Positions 1 to 13,676 of a DNA stretch of 64,000 nt are shown here, piece after piece. The translations under genes were made by a program, and so were the position numbers. How positions within the stretch are numbered: the stretch's first letter is position 1; each line of letters opens with the position of its first letter. The stretch is from contig JALGQZ010000004.1 of the NCBI GenBank assembly GCA_023105745.1, forward strand, positions 34,118,437 to 34,182,436, read 5' to 3'. The DNA comes from Austropuccinia psidii (Eukaryota; Basidiomycota; Pucciniomycetes; Pucciniales; Sphaerophragmiaceae). The notes below the pieces were generated by a model. It was not told the origin of the DNA and searched no databases. It worked only from the letters and a program-made list of their open reading frames with translations.

Positions 1-1362
1 ACTTTTATATCATCTGGATGAGATTTGGACAATATGTAACAATCTTTAGTTTTGAGGAGTAAAATATAATGAAGATGCTCATTTTAACCTCTAACCCAGG
101 CTTTTAATATTTAATACAAACAATATAAAGCCTCTGTGATTCTGACATCTCTCAGTGAGATATCTTTAATGGATTAATTTATTCCTCAATAGTACCCTAA
201 TCCAAGAAATAATATACTTTTCCATTTAATTAGAAGCAAACCCTTTTTGACATCAAGGAAGGATTTTAATAAGCTAAAGAAGTATCAAAAACTCAAAGAC
301 ATAGTTTGGTGATTTAATTTGAGATAACTCAGACCTCTCTATAGCCAAAAGTGGAAGAAATATCTCAAAACAAAGGACTTGAAACAAAATATAGGTCTCC
401 TGAACATAGTTTTTCAATTAAACCCCTGTATGTTTGGTATATTTTCATATGGAGGTGTGAAGGATTATATCAATTTGTAAAGATTTTGAAGGACTCAAGT
501 TCTATATAGCTGAAGCTTTGGTACAATATAAAATGACAGAGATTTATGGCTTGGAAGCTTTTGAAGAAATATACTAATGTACACAGATAAATCAAAAAGC
601 TTAAAGCCCTCATAGTATCTGTTATTTATGAGAAATATAAAGCTGAACAATACTAAATTGAAGAGATGAAAAGACCTTTAATATAAGGTCCTTGAATTCT
701 TGGTTTGTCAAATATTGACTGAAATATATGTATCAGCGGTTTCTCCACCAATACTGGTCTGTACAATACCTGTACCATCTGGTACTGGTTTTATACTTTC
801 AATATTAGTATTTTAAAGCTTAAGAATTCCCATAATTGCAAATATTCGTAATTATAACCCTTTGGACAAACAAAAAGCGCTCTGATGTGGCCTTCGAAGA
901 GTCTTAAATAATTTATTGAGTAAGAATGATTATTTTGGGTCGCAAAGACACAATTCTGAGTATTATTAAATAGGTATTGTGGCATGGACCCTCAGTTGAT
1001 TCTCCACAGTGAAAACCTTAACCATGATGACATGTGAAAAGCAGAATGTTTTTCAAATTCTAGATATCTAAAATGTAGCTTAGTATCTCTTTTCTATTAT
1101 GATCTCATATTTTTTCCACAGGAACAGCAAGATAAATTAGTTATATCACAAAAGATTCTCATTTTTTCTTATTTAGCTATGTTGAAATAACTTATTTATT
1201 TCCAAAGAGTTTTTTGAATCATATTTTTTAACCATATTTCCATATGAATTTTCCATTTCAATACAAAATTCATTATAAGCTTTCATAGTATCATTATTAC
1301 TGCTTATTTTTGCAATCTCTTGGTCCTGAAATAATATTTCAGTGGGCTGAATATTTTTAAGG
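1..1362. other. AT-rich sequence, no gene seen
   Basis: No reading frame here shows a recognisable motif. The short minus-strand frames at 791-985 and 1173-1385 are AT-rich and have no family signature. The stretch ends at the family C LTR copy. Confidence 0.5.
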
Positions 1363-3118
1363 TGTAAAAATGAAACTTTGATCAAAAATCAAATACTTTT
1401 CCTGTCCTCAAAATTTGTGTAAGGTACAATATGATTAAAAATGTTAAGAATTAAGGTTTTTAAGCAAAAACACACCATATTTATTGTTTTCAACTCTATA
1501 AGTATAAAAAAGTAATAATTAAATATTAATTGTTTTACCAACAATAAATATTTATCCAAAAATACTCCACAAGAGATATTTCTTCAAGAGCAATTTCAAT
1601 GGGAATTAATTGAGGAAAAAACTGCAGGAAATTAATATGAGAAAAAAGTATTTGAAAAAAATATTAAAGAGAAAAACATTCCCAAAAGTGACCATGGTAA
1701 ATTTGGAAAAAAAGTGACAAAGCTAACAGTGATGAAAGATGCTTTAATTCACTTATGGGGTGGCTCAAGGGTAAAAATGATTATGAAGGATACAAAAAAT
1801 GATTATAATGAATTTTTCAAGTAGTTATAAGGTTTAAAATGATTTAAAAAGGGTTTTTGGAATCTTTTATTGATTGGTTTAACAGTATTTAAACTAATTA
1901 TAAAAGGAAAAGATTCTAACATGAAGAAAAAAGTGGGGCAAAGAAGAAATTTTTATATAGCCAGCAGCTTTATTACTCCAAAATTAAATTTTACTCTTTT
2001 CAGTTGTGGGAAAAACTCTGAAAAGAGAAAAGCCAATTATGGCATAATTGAACCCTGGTTTAGACCAAAAAAGTCCTGGTTTTAGCCATTTTAGACTCTT
2101 ATATCAGCCATTGCTATAGTAATACCTGGATTTGAGCCTTCATGACATGTCAGAATTTGTGTAAGAGATGTCAAAACCATCTAAAGCCGTTTTTAATAAG
2201 ATTTATTTTGCCTTGGGGGTCATTTTACCCTCTTGGAAACAGTTCAAACTTCCCTGGTTGGTATCAAAACCTCATAATCAATTGAGTCACAGACCCTGTG
2301 ACTCAATTACAGGCCAAAAGTGATAAACATTTGCATTGATTTTGACAACCCATTCCAGTCAGCAAGGAATTTGGGGGAGTCTGGAACCCTTGGAGCCAAG
2401 ATTCCTTTCCCCCCAGAATTAATCTTTCCAATTTATTTTTTCATTAATTACTCATCATGTATTATACTTATAATTTACATATTGAATTAAAACAAGTTTT
2501 CAAAGTACACAACTTTAATAATTGATAACTCATTTGTAAATCAAAGTTCACTTACGTGATACACGCACCCATTTTGACATTTCAATTGAAAATACTTCAA
2601 TTCCTCATAGCTTCTAAACTACACACCACATATCAATTTTAACACAAAAAATGATGGTTAAGACCACATGTGGTGTGAATTAGATTAATATTTTGAGGAT
2701 CTTCAATTTTTATACATACTAGAAACTTAATTTAATCTTATTTAGAGTTGAGTTAAAGAGTTTTTACCAAGACGTAACCCCAACTTATTTTTTATGAGGA
2801 ATCCAATTGTGAAATCATTTTTATATGTTTATTTATCAAATAAAAGGTTATAATAATTTTTATATCTATTTTTCCTAAAAATATTTTAATATTAATATTT
2901 TTGTTGAAAATTCATTTTTACTTAATTTTTTCAAGTAGAAAGGTGTTTTCACAATTTTACATTTCAAAGTGATTTCATTTTTCAATTATACTTAAGATTT
3001 TATATTTATATTTTACTTTTTGTTTTTCATAATAAAAATAAATTTATTTTATTTATAATTATAATATTTTTATTCTTTGTAGTCTTTTGGGTATATGAAA
3101 ATACCTCTAAGGCTCACA
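1363..3118 (-). mobile_element. LTR, family C, minus-strand copy
   Basis: This 1.75-kb segment is the inverted counterpart of 14148-15809. Matching landmarks include the GGCTCACA end (3111-3118), the block with CCCCCCAGAATTAATC near 2410, the TGTGACTCAATT block near 2300 and the CTTTTCCTGTCCTCAAAA block near 1400. Read on the minus strand it begins TGTGAGCC and carries a TATATAAAA box at 1951-1959, which is the expected layout of an LTR promoter. No 5-bp target duplication is visible (flanks TAAGG and AGATT). No internal coding region adjoins it, so it is probably a solo or fragmentary LTR. The exact outer ends are uncertain by a few bases because both copies share TAAGG just outside the proposed end. 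Confidence 0.7.
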
Positions 3119-3841
3119 AGATTAGTTTCTCATATCAACTTCAAGTAGATCCATAATATAATTAAAAAATATATCAATATTTATAATATCTTCATTTTTC
3201 TCAAGGGCTTTACTCTTATCTGGCTGAGGGAAGCTGAAGCTGGTTAATGGTGTTGTATTTTTTTATGACCAAGAAGCACGTCCATTTTTCAATAACATGG
3301 GCAAATAATGTCCATATCTGAATCATTTCATGGCTTCATTTTATAAGATTTTTCATCAGTTATACCAGCCTCTGTCAAAATTTCATTTCTTTAAAGCTAT
3401 ATATTTATTCTTATAATTTCTCAATTGATCACAATTATGCTTAGGAGCCAGTTTCAAAGTAATTCTTGCTTTTTTTACCTCATTAGCCTTTGTGGTATTT
3501 CATACCTGTTCTTTCAAGGTTAAAATTCACAAGATAGGAGTGAAATATCCAATATTATATATATATATATATACAAAGAAAATAAAGATACAAAGTGAAA
3601 AATTAAAATGAAAACTTGCAAAAAAGAAGAGAATTATACAAGAATATCAAAAATAAGTATTATAATTGAATCTAAATAAAATTTTCCCTATAGCTTTATA
3701 TTTCACCAGCTCCATAACATAAATAATTCTGTATATATCATGGATTAAATAAAAACAATAAAATTATACACTCCATACTAGGTACAGGAATATGCTCAAA
3801 AGGAATGAAAATTTTTTAAATATTCAATATGAATAAGCATG
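3119..3841. other. AT-rich spacer with a short (TA)n tract
   Basis: There is no coding signature. A (TA)n microsatellite of about 18 bases lies at 3555-3573. Confidence 0.5.
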
Positions 3842-4104
3842 TGTAAAATTACAAAAGCCATACAATTACCCTTACAACATCATGTGTTACATTTCTTTAT
3901 ATAAAAAACACTTACATATAAGTTAAGATAGTGTTACATTACTCAATTCCCACTTAAACTCCCATAACAAAACATTACAGGTATCATTTAAAAATTAAAT
4001 TTTACATAGAAAAATAATGGAATAGATACAGATTAAGGATGTGAAAAAGAGAAACAAGGTTATGAGAGATAATGATACAGTTTTAAGAAATTGTGCAATC
4101 AACC

Positions 4105-4520
4105 AAACATATGGTGAAATATCTGTATCACATGACACAGTTTACAAGCTTACAACTAGCAAAAATATCTCAAGGCTGTGCACTGAAAATAATAAAGTTC
4201 ATGATGGTGAAATAAACTCAACATATATTGGAAGATCCTTATCAAATGACACCGTTCCAAATCTAACCACCAGAAAAATTATCCCAAGGCTGTGCATAAT
4301 AGGAATAAGGTTTAGTTCAAATATCAGTATAATACAAAAAATATGGTGCAATACCCTTATCAAATAAAACCATTCCAAATCTAACCAATAGAAAAGAATA
4401 TCTCAATTCTGTGCACTGAAAATAGTAATTCTCAGAATGGTGCACCCAAACATATGGTGCAATATCTTGATCAAATGACAACATTTCCAATTTACCCACC
4501 AGAAAAAATGTCTCAAGGTG
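4105..4520 (+). repeat. Four imperfect ~115-bp tandem repeats upstream of a TATA box
   Basis: Four successive units share the order CATATGGTG(A/C)AATA, then TATCA(A/C)ATGACAC, then CCAAATCTAACCACCAG, then ATCTCAAGGCTGTGCA. They begin near 4108, 4220, 4340 and 4451. The arrangement just upstream of the family B TATA box resembles enhancer repeats of LTR U3 regions. A 108-residue frame (4041-4367) across the units only reflects the repeat and I do not call it a gene. The GTGCAATATCTG motif also occurs at 49.70 kb in the second family B fragment. Confidence 0.6.
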
Positions 4521-4572
4521 GATTTTTTCTAAGTTCCTTGTTTTTGGAAGGCTCTATGAAGGGCCCAGAAGG

Positions 4573-4585
4573 TATAAATAAAAGG
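4573..4585 (+). promoter_or_regulatory. TATA box of family B LTR
   Basis: TATAAATAAAAGG is followed by a C-rich stretch. It sits just downstream of the tandem repeats, which fits an RNA polymerase II promoter driving the LTR. Activity is inferred. Confidence 0.45.
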
Positions 4586-5381
4586 CCCCTCTCCCTTTCC
4601 CCCCCATGATTCTGATTCAGACATTAATATTTAGGATCAATTAATCCCTTGTCTAGTAGGATAAATTTGTATTATATTGAAAAGATCAGTAGCAAGGCTC
4701 AGTATCTTATAGTATTAATTATGATTCATTAATGAAATATATTTATAGTATTAATTAAAGAGATTCATATTACTTAATAGCCTGAACATTATAGTAGTAG
4801 GGTAGAATTAGTGTTTTCAGATATTATAATTAGTGATATTATCAAATTTATCAATGAGCTTTATTTATAGAAATTATATATCATCTTACCCATATACCTT
4901 ATATCATAACCCTTATAGATATATTATATTATATTTAGATTTATTCTAAAACTATTAGATTACTATTATTCTACCTATGTCTCACCCTTATATTAACCAG
5001 AACCACCCGTGTGAAATTATCTTACCATTAAATTGTTATATTTATATTGATAGTATTATTAAGTCAAGTCAAAATTCTGAGCTAGCTATCAATATTATTA
5101 TTGATATTGATGGGAATTTTAAAAAAGATTCTTTAAATATCTCAAGTACTGAAAGAAGGAATCCTAGAAGAATTAGTAAGAAAGAACTATATAATCAATA
5201 AAAAGAAGTTAAGAAAGCCTCAATTATTAAAAAATATTAAATATTACCATTATTATCAAAGTGATCTTTTATTGAAAGACTGATAGAGACTGCTTATGAA
5301 AGTTCTCTACTTGAAAAGCCACAAAAATAAATGATTGATTTGTGATCTCATCAAGAGGGTATCTTTTTCAGTATACTTACA

Positions 5382-8140
5382 GGGGCAGCTAATACACCTT
5401 AGCACCCATTGTTATTGGATAATTCTGAAATTAAAAACAGAACCACGAAGAATCCCCCCCTCAAGGTAATTACTATTGTTTATTCCACAGAAAAAGGAGC
5501 TCCTACACCATTCATTAAAATCCAGGATATTTAGATAATGTGAGGAATCCCACTGAAGCCTAGCTAGAATATCCCAAAAAAGTTTTAAATTTTCTTTTTT
5601 ATTTGAGCTGACTTATTATTAATAAATAGTTGTTTTTGGACCTCAAATGAGGACTTAGTATAAGGATTAAATTACCTTCCTGATGAAGCCAATGAGAATT
5701 TGAGTATATTTGTGTGAAATTGAAAATTGAGTAAAAAAGTGAAACAGATGATCAATATGAAGATGTGTTATGAGTGTGCATCTTTTTTGATCAAGTATTT
5801 AGTATAGAAACACAGGAAGTGATGCTCTTTATATGTTCAATAGAATTCATTTTGAAATGAAATGGGAATTCAAAGAGAAAATATGTATTTCATTTAATTG
5901 AAATAAATGTTTATTTCTTACTATCATCTTTGATATTAAGAACTAAAAATAAAATGGGGTTTTAACAGCTTTGAGAAGGCATATTAATGAGATTATTCAA
6001 AAAACTTATATGAATTTGTATAGACACCTTATATTGATTGAAAAAATGATTGTAAGACAGCTCAGAGAATTCAGAATATCCTCAATAAGAAGTTGGAGGA
6101 TTTTGTTCAATTTTTAAAAAATATCTTCTAATAAATTTACTCCTGATGAGGTTTTCCTTTTGATATTTGATATCTATGTACTTGAAAATAAAGAGAAAAT
6201 ATATATTCCAAGTATTTATTTAAATAAAAAAAGACTTTTCTCATCGATAAGTATTTATAATCAAGCTATATCTTATAGGTTATTGCAATGATTAATTAGA
6301 GTGATAAATGGGGATTACAAAATTGTTAGCCTTTCTTATTTTTCCTCAGAAATCACCTCATATCTGGCCTATTTATTTAATAAAATCTGATAAGATTATA
6401 TTCTGATATCTAAGAAATTAACCAAGAATATTATGGCTATTTATAAGGAATGATAAAAAATTTTCAATTATGAAAAACATTTTTCAGAACAAGGGATTTT
6501 GAACCATAGCCCTCTAATTCCAAAATATCAATAAAGAAATATTTCTTCATAAATGAAACCACCAAAACCTTCAGGATTTATTCACTTTACCAAAAAAAAA
6601 CATCTTTATATAGACTAAAGTAAGCTATATGATGATTTGGGAAACAAAAGAAAGAAAGCTAAAATTTGAAGCTGACAGGAGTAATAAAATAAAAATATAT
6701 GGCCAAAACATGTGAACCATCACACAAAAAACTAGTGTGTAAATATAGAGAATATTAAGAACAGAAATCATAATATTACAATGCTATGAGAATCCATGAG
6801 GATTGAGGATTATAATAAATAATGAGCCTCTATTATGGGGAGGTAGGTAAGCCAGTGACTCCAAAAAGAGAGAAAAGATGAAATCAATATGAAATTATTG
6901 ATGGTACAAACCCTACATAGAAATACTAGGAAAATCTGGCTTAGAGATACAAAATACCAAGGAGGGAATGATTTAATTTAATAATTTATCATTTGTATAT
7001 AAATTTGATAATAAATGGCAAAGTCATAGCATCTTTTATTTTTACCTAAGTATCACTAAAAAAAGCCTTTTTTAGTTCCAATGTTGATTTTGAGTTCTGA
7101 ATTGAAACTCTATTTATTGGTTATAATTTTTTGAATCTCCTAGAATGGTTTAAGCCACTTCTCTGTAGCACGCAAAGATCAGAACTTGGCAATACCTTGG
7201 CTTCAGATTAAAGAAAGCCCTTAAAAAAGGAAAGAAAGGCTTCTACATTTCCCATGAAGAGGAATGCCAGTTTCAAATCTTGCTGAGAGCCCTAATGACT
7301 GAGATATCTTGGTTGTAATCTCAATAGCCAAAATTAAATTATATATGAAACATAAAACACCTCTAAATTAGACATCATTAATGAAGGTAATATAGTGATG
7401 AGTATAAAATTGAAGAGCTCCTTGAGGCTTTCAGTTATGTTCAATGAGAGTCTTGATAATTTCAAATTATATTGCATACAGATTATCTGAAAAAAATAAA
7501 ATATTTCAGAGCTTATAGCCTCTTTATATGAGGAAAATGAGGACATGAAGAATACAGAATTGAAGATATCATAAATCCCTACAGTACTGTATTATTCTTT
7601 CAATTTATTTGAGAAAATATTTGTGGAAGGTACACGAGCCAAAATTGGTTGTACAAAGTTTGTGACAGCGTTCACACCACTTATATTTGAGCTAGAGGTA
7701 CAGAAAGCCTTGGAAACATCTAAAATCATTGAAAGCTGATTGTACAGATGCGTTTTTACTGTTTTCATCATAGAGTACAGGGAAGAAGACTGTTTATGTA
7801 ACCTCTGATACTAATTTTAGCCCTTTACATGTATAAAGCTACTACTGTAAGATGGAAGAAGGTTCCAAGCCACATTTCTTTCTCAATTAAGGCCTTTATT
7901 GAGTTTTCAAAGCCACAAGTGGGCTACCATTGGCTCAATTTCTCACTCTGAAATAATGGAAAAATGGATTGAAGCCTTATAGGTCCAAAAATTGGATAAA
8001 AGAAGAACTTTCCACATTAAATATAAGCAAAAGCATATGATTAATTTTTATTAATTAATTTTAATAATTTATTCAGAAATTTTGACCTTAGAATACTACT
8101 GTCTATGATAAGAATATATGAGTTTTTAGTATTTACTATA
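5382..8140. other. AT-rich region, no recognisable gene
   Basis: It may be decayed interior of the family B element, because it starts at the possible primer-binding site. I see no protease, RT or integrase motif. One short readable stretch near 7627-7733 (plus) is open for about 35 codons but matches nothing I know. Confidence 0.4.
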
Positions 8141-8240
8141 ATATGCTAGCTTGTAAGTATGGCATGCAAGCCTCTCAGAAGTATTCACCATCACCAGCTT
8201 TATAATATACAGCTCTGAATAAGCTATCATTGCATGATTT
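8141..8240. repeat. Dispersed repeat, copy 1
   Basis: The segment containing GCCTCTCAGAAGTATTCACC has a diverged direct copy at about 17770-17870 containing GGCTCTCAGAAGTACTCA. The spacing between copies is about 9.6 kb. The parent element is not identified. Only about 60-80 bases align by eye. Confidence 0.35.
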
Positions 8241-11200
8241 GGTTAAAAACTCATATTAATAGAGTTTATCAATTATCTTATAGCTTTATATGAGATTATT
8301 CATAAAAGTCTTCTTAAAATTAAATTATTCTCAAGAGGTAGTTTACCTATCATTTTATTCTATAATACTAATTCTGAATTATAATATTTTCTCAGATAAG
8401 CCACCATAATTTATGAGGTTGAGATGAAAATTCTTGAGGTCATCCACTAATAAGATGATTCCTCCAATGAAAAAAAAGAGATTATAAAAAGGCAATCCAA
8501 AAAATTCATTTTCTAAAAATGGGGATGTCTCAATACTTATATTTCTCGGAACTTTAAATTCACAAGCTCAATATAAAAAGTGCTCTATACGTGTGGCAAA
8601 TATAAAACTTTCTGACTCAAAAATAGTTTTTAAAAGAAAGAGGAATAAGGGTGGTTTTTTCCTTCATCAATTATCCCACTGAATTCAATATCCATACTAC
8701 TTTACTCAAGGGGAGATAGGGGGGAGGATTCTCTTATCACCAAAAATAGAAAGATTATACCCCCTCCTATGTTTTATTAAGAAAGAACCACATTAGCTCC
8801 CCTCTAGAATATTTCATAGAGGATATAGGGAAATATCTGTATAAACAAGATATATTTCCTTATATATACCCATCAAGAATACAAATTCCTCATTTAATTT
8901 TGGATCCCAATCTCATTTGGGGAATCCATTCAATTGTCTACCTGTCTTTCATTTTATGCTAAATCCCTGTAAATTCTCAAAGAAAAACTTAGTAAACCTG
9001 TATTAGTTCTCCTCCTCTTTTAACACTTACTAGACTATCCCGATTCACCTGTGGGGGCTCCCTGTAGCTAATATATGTATTTATATTATTTATATCATAC
9101 AAAATTTCACTCTTCTCATGAAAAATAAGTATTATAGCTCTCTCTGCGTTCAGTGATAATGAATTATTCATAAAATTACTAGTTTATGGGTCCCAATCCT
9201 TTGTGATTTAAGCTTTGACGCCTTGAATTTTTTATTTTGGGTAGGACACTTCTCCTTTTATATGGTCACTTTTGATTTTTTTTCTTCAAAAATTATTTCC
9301 CTTTTTTAACTTGATACTTCCATTGTATTAGTGTTTCTGATAAATAATGTAGGGGAATGCATTTTATGAGTAGAGCTTACTCCCCATTTGTAATAGTACC
9401 TATTATATTTCTTTAAGTATTCTTATTCAGCCAATCCATCAGAATGAAACAAAAACACCAAAGAAGAAAAATAATAATTAAAAATCTTAACAAAAAGAAA
9501 AATTGTTTTTTTAAATTCAGGCCCAGATATTAATTATTTATTATTTAGTAAAAATAGTAATAAAAATCCAAAATAATCAGTAGAAAACCTCAATGAAATT
9601 TATCTCATATTAAAACTGAATAATTAATGAGTCTCTGTGTGGTTGAAGGAGGAAACCACGAGCCATGCCAGATTCAGAATCCCCATTTCTAATTTTTACA
9701 AAAACAAAGCAATATCAAGGTATAGTAAAGCTTTGAAGAGAGAGTTTAGCAATATTTTCAAGAAAATGTGGATTTCACAGGTGATTTTCTTGTATCTTAG
9801 TGAAAAAGATTTGAGAAACTATGTGGTATAATCAGAAGCAATTCAAAAAATTGATCATTTTTTTGAATCTATAACCTAAATATCGTTTTTTTTTAAAAAT
9901 TCAAGGCCTTTTGCAATTCAGTTGTAGCTCATAAAACTTGAATGAAGAATAAAGTGCCTCGGTTTGGAACCCTCATTTAAAATCAAAATCCAATCAAAAT
10001 TCTTTATGAGATTTACATAATTAATTTCTATCAATGAGAATACCTCTTTTATTTCTCCTTTTATTAAGAAAAGATCAATTTTCTCATGATTTTAGTATTT
10101 CACCCAATAAGGGATCCAAAGGTTCTACAAAAATCAAGTGAGTTAGAATGGACAATTATCAGTGACTTAACCATAATTCTTCCTTCTCATTCTCTGGGAA
10201 GGCAAATTATGTTGGAAAGACATATTAAATGAGAAAAATACTTTTCAGATTTGATATTAGTACTTCTGTAAAAGTGAATCTTTGATTAAATCTTGAAATA
10301 TTCAAAAATTACTCGATAAATTTGATAATGGAATATGATTAAAAAAAACCTTCACAAACCCAGTTAATAATAATTATTATTAGGTTTCTGGTAAACCAAC
10401 AGAAGCGTTTAGTAAAAACACATAAGCTGCTTTGCAATAAGAGAATATTTACAGTGGTAAATTCATGACTTCTTAACCACAAACGGGTTGATAGCGATGT
10501 GAAATCTCTTAATTAAGTAAATATTATGAATTTGAATGTCAGGAAGTTATTTAATCATTAATTCAAATACACCAATTGGTTTCTCACTTATTTAATTTTT
10601 ATTTAATACCCTGGAGTGACTTTTTGAGCTTGTGTAGACCTAAAAGAAGCCTATTTTTTCTCTTTTTTCCCAACATTCAGTATAATCATGTGGTTCAATC
10701 AATTAATCTCTGATAAAAGCAGTAGGTATTATTCATGAATAATTCTTAAGTGTTTTTGTCTTCTAAATTCAACAAGAGACAGGTGAAATTGAAGAATATT
10801 TATATTTGAAATTGGTTTTTAACTACCATTGTTTTATTCCCATTTTTTATTATATTTTGATTCTATAAAGCTGAAAATAATCCATTAAATCAAATTTCCA
10901 ACTCTTTACAAGGTGAATTTGGAGTATCAGTGAGTTACTTCTTGAATTCTTGAAGTTTCTTATTAAATTTTTGCATTTTCCCTAAATAATCTATAATAAT
11001 TACTTGCAAAAGATAATTATTAATCGGAGTAATTCTATATCATTTTGATAAGAAGATTCATTATTAAGTCTTATTGTGGTTTATTCTAGTAGATAAGTAC
11101 TCCTTTTTGATAAAATATCTATCAGTTTATTGAAATGAAAAAGAACTAATCAATAAACTAACTATTTATTTGTGGCTATAATAACTTTATTTCATTATAT

Positions 11201-12257
11201 TTTATGATGCAAAAATGCATAGTATTCTTTATTGAAAGTAATATTATGAATAGCTTCATATTAAAATACTATTTTAAACTTCCTTTGAATTGAATATATT
11301 CCCAAGAATATACCATAAAAGAAGAAATATAGCATTTATTTTATAGTTATAATGTGGCTTTTTTGAAATTATTGGCCTCCACATACTCCTAAGACTATAA
11401 TGAATATCCAGAGTCACACTAGACTCTAGCCAAGCCTCAGAGAAGTGATATCTTATATTGGAATTATCAAATATTCATATATTATAGCATATAAAAAACA
11501 AATAGAAAAATTGGGTGTAAGAAGAAAAGTAAATATATTACAATCAGAGAGCTAAGTAATCCATAAAAAGAATGATGTATGATTTTTTTTGTGGTAGAAA
11601 ATTTCCATCTTAAAAAATCAAGTATAAGAGGCTTGAGAAACTCTTTTAGTGAAGAACTCCCAAAATAAGCTTTGCGAACTTCAGATCTCAATAATTCAAT
11701 TTATTGGGCTCTGATTTTATTTACTTATACTCCATATAAGAAGCTCAAAAGTGTGTATGGTCACTTTTTTGAATCAAATAGGTACCTTGATTATAAAAAA
11801 TATATTATCCCTTATCTAATATCTAATAATCACCATTTATTAAATACTTGATTGTTTCTTATTTTTTTTTTCAGTTCTTGATGAGTCTAAATTGATATAT
11901 AGATTCTTGAATGTTTTTCAATTTATATTTAGTTATCATAAATGATTTATCTTTCTCAATCTTATACATTGATCTATTTTATAGTGGAGAATAGTAGCTA
12001 CAAGATGTTTGGAAGAGATAAATTGTAAGTTCATGGGACTTAGGACTCATTTCTGGCTATCACTTTTTTAAAATTGAGTTTTATCCCTACTTAATATTTC
12101 TTTATAACTATATAGCTTTTTGTGAGTTTTTTATTGACAAACTTTAAAGCCAGGTATCTCAGTATAGTTGAATTTTTAAGATACATCATGCAGAGAAGAG
12201 TAATTATACATAATCTAGCTGATTAAAGGTTTCATTTTATTTCTTATTCTGGGGCTT
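8241..12257. other. AT-rich region, no recognisable gene
   Basis: Small frames at 9637-9831 (plus, 64 codons) and 11482-11691 (minus, 69 codons) have no recognisable motif and no conserved partner in the window. A short match to the palindromic transposon near 28.5 kb lies at 10410-10428. Nothing else is supportable. Confidence 0.4.
10410..10428 (+). repeat. Possible fragment of the 28.5-kb transposon terminus
   Basis: TTTAGTAAAAACACATAAG is identical over 19 bases to 28523-28541 inside the left arm of the 569-bp transposon. It is preceded by GGTAAACCAACAGAAGC, which is loosely terminus-like. No second arm or target duplication is evident, so it is at best a remnant. Confidence 0.3.
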
Positions 12258-13676
12258 TGTCAGGTTGAGTCTATGATAGAGTAAGTAAAATAGTAGATAC
12301 AGCTCTGACTGTGACTGTGAAATGGATAAAGTTGATCAAAGAGTGGTTTTAGAATAGTATTTCAGGGCTTTACTAAAGGATTTTTGTGGTGGTGAGTGCT
12401 GCTGAAAGCCCTGGGTGCAATAATTATATGTTGCGTTACAATAATAACTACTACAATAATTAACATTGGAAGTGTACCTCATTATTTTCCAAGAGTATAA
12501 CTGCTTTTGACAGTTTTATTACACAGGATTTCAAGAGAAGGATGAGGAAACCTTTTCTGATGGAGAGAAGGCCTCCTTTTATACTGAAATGGGGTGGAAT
12601 GGTCCTCTAGATCATCCATGTAGAGTACGTGAAGAGTTTTTCACTTCAGAGTACTGGCTTGTGGTTTCCACAAAGCTTATATAAGCTGTATTGGGCTCAG
12701 ATGTGGTTTTGAAACCACAACTGGGCAGTTTTCACCAATACAGGGTGAAAACTTTCATCTGGGGACCTCACAGCCCTCTTCTGACAGGTATGAGGCATAG
12801 AATGCTCTACAGAACCTGTATGGGACCCCAGTATTGAATGAACTATAAATTATTGAAGTAAAAACATGCTTCTTTGTCTATTTGACACCTCATAATCATG
12901 GTTATGGGATATTATCCCACAGTAAAGGTGTATTGGCCCAATTGTGGGATTTTAACCTTAAAGCTGATATAGCTTTGTAGGCTTTTGAGATATTGAGCTC
13001 CAAGTTGGTACATTGTGTAGCCCTGAATAATATCTACACAATGGTACCTCATTTGGTGTGGGAAACATTAAATATGGCAGAGTTATGCCATGTACAAATT
13101 TTGTTATTCATACATATGATTTTTTCAATATCTGTATGGAGCTTATTTGCTCCATAAATTTTTTTCTAGATGAGATATGAAGAAATGGAAGGCAACATCA
13201 GATATACCTTATTGTTTTCTTTCCAAAAAGACCCCAATTTAGGTATCCCACACTAAAGCTGTAGAAGTTAGATGAGAGGTGAATATTTTATTAACCCTTA
13301 TTTAACCTTCTTTTGGCCATAATACCTGTAATTTTTATGCTAGCTCAGTTTGGCTAGTACCATTGGATAGCCCTGACCTAGAGCTTCAATTTTAATACCT
13401 ATTTTATGGGGTTAAGTCTCTTCCTCTGGATCTCAGATGAGAGGTGATAAATAAGATTTATGCTCAGCAACAACTTTGAGCAGGGATAACTTTGTTATTC
13501 CTTTTTCTATGATGGTGGGACTTGTGTATTTGAAAAGTGGTGGGTTTCCTATTACTTTTGATACCTTTTGATCTTATTTGGCTCAGCTCCATGTTTTGGT
13601 GGTATCTTGGCTTTACCATTGGTTTATGTTATTTGGCTGTCATGCTTGTGCTCTGGTTTTGAGTCACAGGCTGACA
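12258..13676 (-). mobile_element. Solo LTR, family A, with target duplication
   Basis: This 1419-bp segment matches the 5' LTR at 50166-51600 in inverted orientation. Shared landmarks are AGGTTGAGTCTATGAT at one end, TTTGAGTCACAGGCTGACA at the other, and the block TTTTCACCAATACAGGGTG with flanking palindromes near 12700-12755. It starts TGTCA and ends TGACA as read on the plus strand. GGCTT occurs immediately on both sides (12253-12257 and 13677-13681), a perfect 5-bp target duplication. The structure indicates an insertion followed by LTR-LTR recombination. A TATAAAAGG box lies on the minus strand near 12576-12584. Confidence 0.85.

Larger units (their letters stand above)
3842..5381 (+). 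mobile_element. LTR-like sequence, family B
   Basis: This segment has the anatomy of an LTR on the plus strand: a U3-like tandem repeat (4105-4520), then the TATA box TATAAATAAAAGG at 4573-4585, then about 800 bases to a possible end ACTTACA at 5375-5381. That end is followed directly by GGGGCAGCTAATACACC, a possible primer-binding site. The tail and the following bases recur at about 25105-25290. The TATA-proximal part recurs, diverged, at 49.6-50.17 kb. The left end is a guess based on a TGT and on expected length. The small frame at 4977-5201 lies inside it and is not a convincing gene. Confidence 0.5.

Noticed and set aside
4041..4367. 108-codon frame with repeated peptide blocks
   Set aside because: It tracks the tandem DNA repeats in a probable U3 region just upstream of a TATA box and has no protein family signature.
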